Below the pieces are notes generated by a model. The model was not told where the DNA came from and did not search any database. It worked only from the letters and a program-made list of their open reading frames with translations. DNA of 64,000 nucleotides, taken from Deltaproteobacteria bacterium (GTDB taxonomy: Bacteria; Desulfobacterota; Binatia; UTPRO1). Positions 58,592 to 64,000 of the stretch are shown here, piece by piece (position 1 is the first letter of the stretch; each line of letters starts with the position of its first letter). The position numbers and the translations under genes are program-made. The stretch spans positions 1 through 64,000 of the forward strand of contig JADLHM010000012.1 of NCBI GenBank assembly GCA_020848745.1, given 5' to 3'.

Positions 58592-59938
58592 ATGAGCCGC
58601 CCAGCACCCGTCGAGACCTCGCCCGAACTCGCGTGGCAGCGAGCTCGCGAGTTGCTGCTCACCAAGTTCGGACCCGAAGCCTATCAAGCAGGCGTCGAGG
58701 GCCTCCGCTTCGCCGGAATGGACGGTGACGAGCTTCGTCTCGTCGCACCCACCGCCTCGGTAGCGAGCTGGATGAGCCTCCATCACCCCGGAAGCCTCGA
58801 GGAGGCCATGCTCGCCGCCGGACGTGCGTGTCGTATCAGCGTCCTCGCCGCACCCCGCGCCCAAGGAGAACTGTTCCCGGGCGAGACACCCGTCGGACGC
58901 CGGCGTCCGATCCGGGTGGGCGCCCTTGTACCACGGTACACGTTTTCCACCTTCGTCGTGGGAGCGAGCAACCAGTTCGCCAACGCAGCCTGCAAAGCCG
59001 TCGCTGCGCAACCGGGACATCACTACAACCCGCTGTTCCTCTACGGAGGGGTAGGCCTGGGCAAGACGCATCTCGCAAACGCGATCGGACACGCCACCCT
59101 CGAGATGAACCCCGAGGCCAGGGTCGCGTACCTCAGCGCCGAAGCCTTCATGACGCAACTGATAACGGCACTCCGGCGCGACCGCATGGAAGAGTTCAAA
59201 TCGACCTTCCGGAGAATCGACGTCCTCATCATCGACGATGTTCAGTTCCTCGCGAACCGAGAGCGTACCCAGGAGGAGTTCTTCCACACGTTCAACGCTC
59301 TGCACGAAGCTCACCGACAGATCATCCTGACTTCCGATACGGTGCCGAAAGACATACCCGGGCTCGAGGAGCGTCTCAGGAATCGCTTCGAATGGGGTCT
59401 CATCGCCGACTTGCAGCCTCCAGACATGGAAACCCGGGTCGCGATCCTCGAGAAGAAAGCGGAAATCGACGGTCTGGACCTTCCGCGCGAGGTCGCCATC
59501 TACTTGGCTTCCAAGATCGACTCCAACGTGCGCGAGCTCGAAGGATGTCTGACGAGGCTGTCGGCATTCGCTTCTTTGTCCAAGACCGCAATCACGGTCG
59601 ACTTCGCTCGTCACGTCCTGCACGACTTGCTTCGCAGCCGCACTACGCTGAGCATCGAGGCGATCCAGCAGACCGTGTGCGAACACTACGGCATTCGGCT
59701 CGGTGACCTGCTTTCCAAGAAGCGCAGCAGAAACATCGCGTTTCCCCGTCAGGTCGCCATGTACCTAGCGCGAAAGCTCACGGCGAACTCGTTTCCCACC
59801 ATCGGAGCGCGCTTCGACGGTAGAGATCACTCCACCGTCATTCACGCCGTGAACACCATCGACCGTCGCCTCAAGAACGACGAACGTCTCCGAACGGCTC
59901 TCGATGAGCTCGAACGATTGACACAACGTAAGGGATGA
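58592..59938 (+). CDS. dnaA: Chromosomal replication initiator DnaA
   Basis: 448 residues. Domain I (ARELLLTKFGPEAYQAGVEG), a short domain II, the AAA+ core with Walker A LYGGVGLGKTHLANAI near residue 152 and Walker B LIIDDVQFLAN, and domain IV with GARFDGRDHSTVIHAVNTID, the DnaA-box contact helix. Start: ATG 58592, or TTG 58577 (15 bases earlier); neither has a strong ribosome site. It binds oriC and unwinds it in the ATP form. It is followed by the dnaA-dnaN intergenic origin candidate, and hemL is divergent. Confidence 0.97.
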   Translation: MSRPAPVETSPELAWQRARELLLTKFGPEAYQAGVEGLRFAGMDGDELRLVAPTASVASWMSLHHPGSLEEAMLAAGRACRISVLAAPRAQGELFPGETPVGRRRPIRVGALVPRYTFSTFVVGASNQFANAACKAVAAQPGHHYNPLFLYGGVGLGKTHLANAIGHATLEMNPEARVAYLSAEAFMTQLITALRRDRMEEFKSTFRRIDVLIIDDVQFLANRERTQEEFFHTFNALHEAHRQIILTSDTVPKDIPGLEERLRNRFEWGLIADLQPPDMETRVAILEKKAEIDGLDLPREVAIYLASKIDSNVRELEGCLTRLSAFASLSKTAITVDFARHVLHDLLRSRTTLSIEAIQQTVCEHYGIRLGDLLSKKRSRNIAFPRQVAMYLARKLTANSFPTIGARFDGRDHSTVIHAVNTIDRRLKNDERLRTALDELERLTQRKG

Positions 59939-60193
59939 GATCGCACCCTGTGGATGATCGTTGGATCGCTTGGGGACGTCTTCTGCACCGTCTGTTGATG
60001 CCGGTGGTCGCCTCGCGCATCCCACTGGATTGCCAGTCCTCGGATCCACATACTGAATCCCACAAGAATGCGGCGTTCCGGGACCTTGCGAGTTTCTTCC
60101 ACCGCCGGGAGGTGCCTACTACTACTAGTTCTTCTAATTTTACTTCTCTAAGAGCAGTACGCTAGAAAGGCGCGTTACCGAGGACATTCGAAC
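59939..60193. other. Probable replication origin, dnaA-dnaN intergenic region
   Basis: 255 bases without a gene, in the classical bacterial position between dnaA and dnaN. A DnaA-box-like TGTGGATGA is at 59949 (one mismatch to TGTGGATAA) and a two-mismatch inverse GGATCCACA at 60042. At 60116-60128 the run CTACTACTACTAG, preceded by a GC block and followed by AT-rich sequence to about 60150, resembles the DnaA-trio unwinding element next to boxes in Bacillus-type origins. No perfect TTATCCACA is present, so box assignment is tentative. Confidence 0.6.
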
Positions 60194-61309
60194 ATGGATC
60201 TACGGGTCGAGAAGGGTGACTTTCTGCAGGGGCTCTACTTGACGCAGGGAGTCGTCGAGAAACGCAATACGTTGCCCATCCTCGCGAACGTCCTGATCGA
60301 GGCAACGGGTGCCGAGATCCAGCTCACCGCAACCGATCTCGAAGTCGGTGTCCGTCGTTCCTGCAAGGGAAAAGTCGCTCAGCCCGGTTCGATCACACTC
60401 AATGCTCGCAAGTTGTACGAGATCGTGCGGGAGCTTCCGAGCGATGAAGTCGTCCTACGTGCGGGTAGTGGTGGTGTCGAAGTAACAGGCGGACGAGCCC
60501 GATACAGGATGCTCTCGATCGATCCCAAGGACTTCCCTAGCATTCCGGCAGCGACCCCCGCGGCGAAGAAGGGAACGGTGATGATGCGTCTTGCCAGTGA
60601 CGCACTGGCCGAGATGATCGAAAAGACCTTGTTCGCCGTATCGACCGACGAGACGCGGCTCAGTCTGGGTGGGGTATTCATCGAGACCATCGAGAAGAGT
60701 CATGTCCGGATGGTCGCCACGGACGGTCATCGACTGGCATTGGTCGAACGCGAGGAGGCCGGGGCCGAGATTCGGCCGGGGGTTATCCTGCCGCGCAAGG
60801 GTCTGGTCGAGGCCCGCAGGCTGCTCGAAGGTTCCGAAGGAGAGTTGAGCTTTTCGATCGGTGGTAATCTGGCTCGAATCGAACGTGATGGAGTCGAGCT
60901 CTTCATGCGCCTGATCGAAGGAGAGTTTCCGGACTACCGGCAAGTCATCCCGAAAGAGAGCAAGCGTCACGTGCGCGTAAACTCGCAGGAGCTTCTCGGC
61001 GCACTCCGTCGTGTTGCGATCCTGTCGAGCGAGCGGGCTCGCGGAGTCAAGCTTCGTCTCGAGAACGGCCTTCTCGAGGTTGCGACGACGAACCCAGACA
61101 TTGGTGAAGCGCGTGAAGAGATCGAAGCAGACTACGCCGGAGACGAGTTCGCGATCGGATTCAACGCTCGCTACTTGCTCGATGTACTGTCGCTGGGCGG
61201 CGTAGCCGGCACGATCGAGATAGGGCTTACCGACGAGGTCAGCCCAGGCATCCTGCGTATGCAGGAAGATGAGAGCTACTCGTACGTCGTGATGCCGATG
61301 CGGCTCTAA
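60194..61309 (+). CDS. dnaN: DNA polymerase III beta sliding clamp
   Basis: 371 residues, full length, with the three clamp domains; N-terminus MDLRVEKGDFLQGLYLTQGV, central MLSIDPKDFPSIP-like loop, C-terminal SYSYVVMPMRL. It encircles DNA and tethers polymerase III and repair factors. GAGGA lies 9 bases upstream. It follows the origin region and precedes gyrB, with 125 bp between, and no recF intervenes. A small hairpin (AAAGCG/CGCTTT, 61323-61338) follows the stop. Confidence 0.97.
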   Translation: MDLRVEKGDFLQGLYLTQGVVEKRNTLPILANVLIEATGAEIQLTATDLEVGVRRSCKGKVAQPGSITLNARKLYEIVRELPSDEVVLRAGSGGVEVTGGRARYRMLSIDPKDFPSIPAATPAAKKGTVMMRLASDALAEMIEKTLFAVSTDETRLSLGGVFIETIEKSHVRMVATDGHRLALVEREEAGAEIRPGVILPRKGLVEARRLLEGSEGELSFSIGGNLARIERDGVELFMRLIEGEFPDYRQVIPKESKRHVRVNSQELLGALRRVAILSSERARGVKLRLENGLLEVATTNPDIGEAREEIEADYAGDEFAIGFNARYLLDVLSLGGVAGTIEIGLTDEVSPGILRMQEDESYSYVVMPMRL

Positions 61310-61425
61310 GCCCACGATGTAGAAAGCGGAATCGCTTTACGCTTCAGTATCCGCTTGCTAGGTTTCGGAACTAGAGAAGCGGGGTGGTGGAGAGCCGTGG
61401 GTCGGCTCCGTCGCGCCAGCACTGA

Positions 61426-63864
<2,439 letters not shown>

Positions 63865-63971
63865 TTCGTGCACCGGTGTATCGACGCAATCGTCGGAGCA
63901 CCGTGAGCATATCCGACGCCTGGCGGGAATCCGCCGTCGATTGAGAGCCATTCGGGTGAGGGAAGAGAGCG

Positions 63972-64000
63972 ATGGAGTCGACGCTCAAGCAGAACAAGAT
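63972..64000 (+). CDS. 5' end of an unidentified gene, cut by the window edge
   Basis: GGAAGAGAG precedes ATG 63972 and the frame MESTLKQNK stays open to the last base. The position after gyrB often holds gyrA, but nine residues cannot decide. Confidence 0.35.

Overview
The window looks like one contiguous chromosomal segment from a high-GC Gram-negative bacterium, ending at the replication origin region (dnaA, dnaN, gyrB). An outer membrane is indicated by an Omp85-type barrel, a PagL-type lipid A deacylase and SPOR/LD-transpeptidase cell wall enzymes. Gene content (DUF1800/DUF1501 pair, SCP-x-like thiolase with a zinc-ribbon/OB partner, glpD with an alkyl-DHAP-synthase-like gene and glpK, hemL joined to atpZ-atpI-atpB-atpE) resembles uncultured deltaproteobacterial lineages such as Desulfobacterota or Candidatus Binatota. 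That placement is an inference with low to moderate confidence. I saw no tRNA, rRNA, CRISPR array, insertion sequence or prophage.

Layout. 0-8 kb: 3' part of a PMT/ArnT-like glycosyltransferase, an Omp85 barrel, a flippase-like membrane protein, a nitrilase-fold/BNR-repeat secreted protein whose catalytic Cys is Ser, and an HExxH protein of unknown family. 8-12 kb: a secreted cassette of a cytochrome-c-like protein, DUF1800 and DUF1501 (Tat signal). 12-20 kb: thiolase plus zinc-ribbon/OB protein, lipoprotein, membrane lipid genes, Smr protein, DUF4126, XRE regulator, Mrp carrier and a Nudix hydrolase. 20-30 kb: two PlsC-type acyltransferases, an AMP-ligase and a GST that are both broken where they meet, a sensor kinase, an SDR and MutS2, then a decayed ECF sigma/anti-sigma locus and a truncated gene. 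29-37 kb: hemerythrin, Hsp33 and a DsbD N-terminal-like protein; PagL; RibBA with a degenerate GTP cyclohydrolase half; glmU-glmS; flavin reductase; LD-transpeptidase. 37-46 kb: an SDR/phosphatase/CoA-binding/Nudix operon, then a tightly coupled glpD/FAD-oxidase/glpK/HAD operon. 46-48 kb: DD-carboxypeptidase with SPOR, and a LysM LD-transpeptidase.

48-53 kb is the least explained stretch. It holds two paralogous small proteins of unknown family, an S24/LexA-like domain protein without its catalytic Ser, glutamate-cysteine ligase and two further small unknown proteins. Several perfect palindromes lie between these genes, and sequences resembling sigma-54 promoters precede three or four of the small genes. 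If a novel regulatory circuit exists in this window, this is the best place to look.

53-64 kb: CorC/HlyC-type membrane protein, ParB, a strong terminator closing hemL-atpZ-atpI-atpB-atpE, then dnaA, a probable origin with a trinucleotide run like DnaA-trios, dnaN and gyrB with no recF between them. Base composition falls from roughly 70% GC on the left to about 50-58% in lines sampled on the right (hand counts of single 60-base lines).
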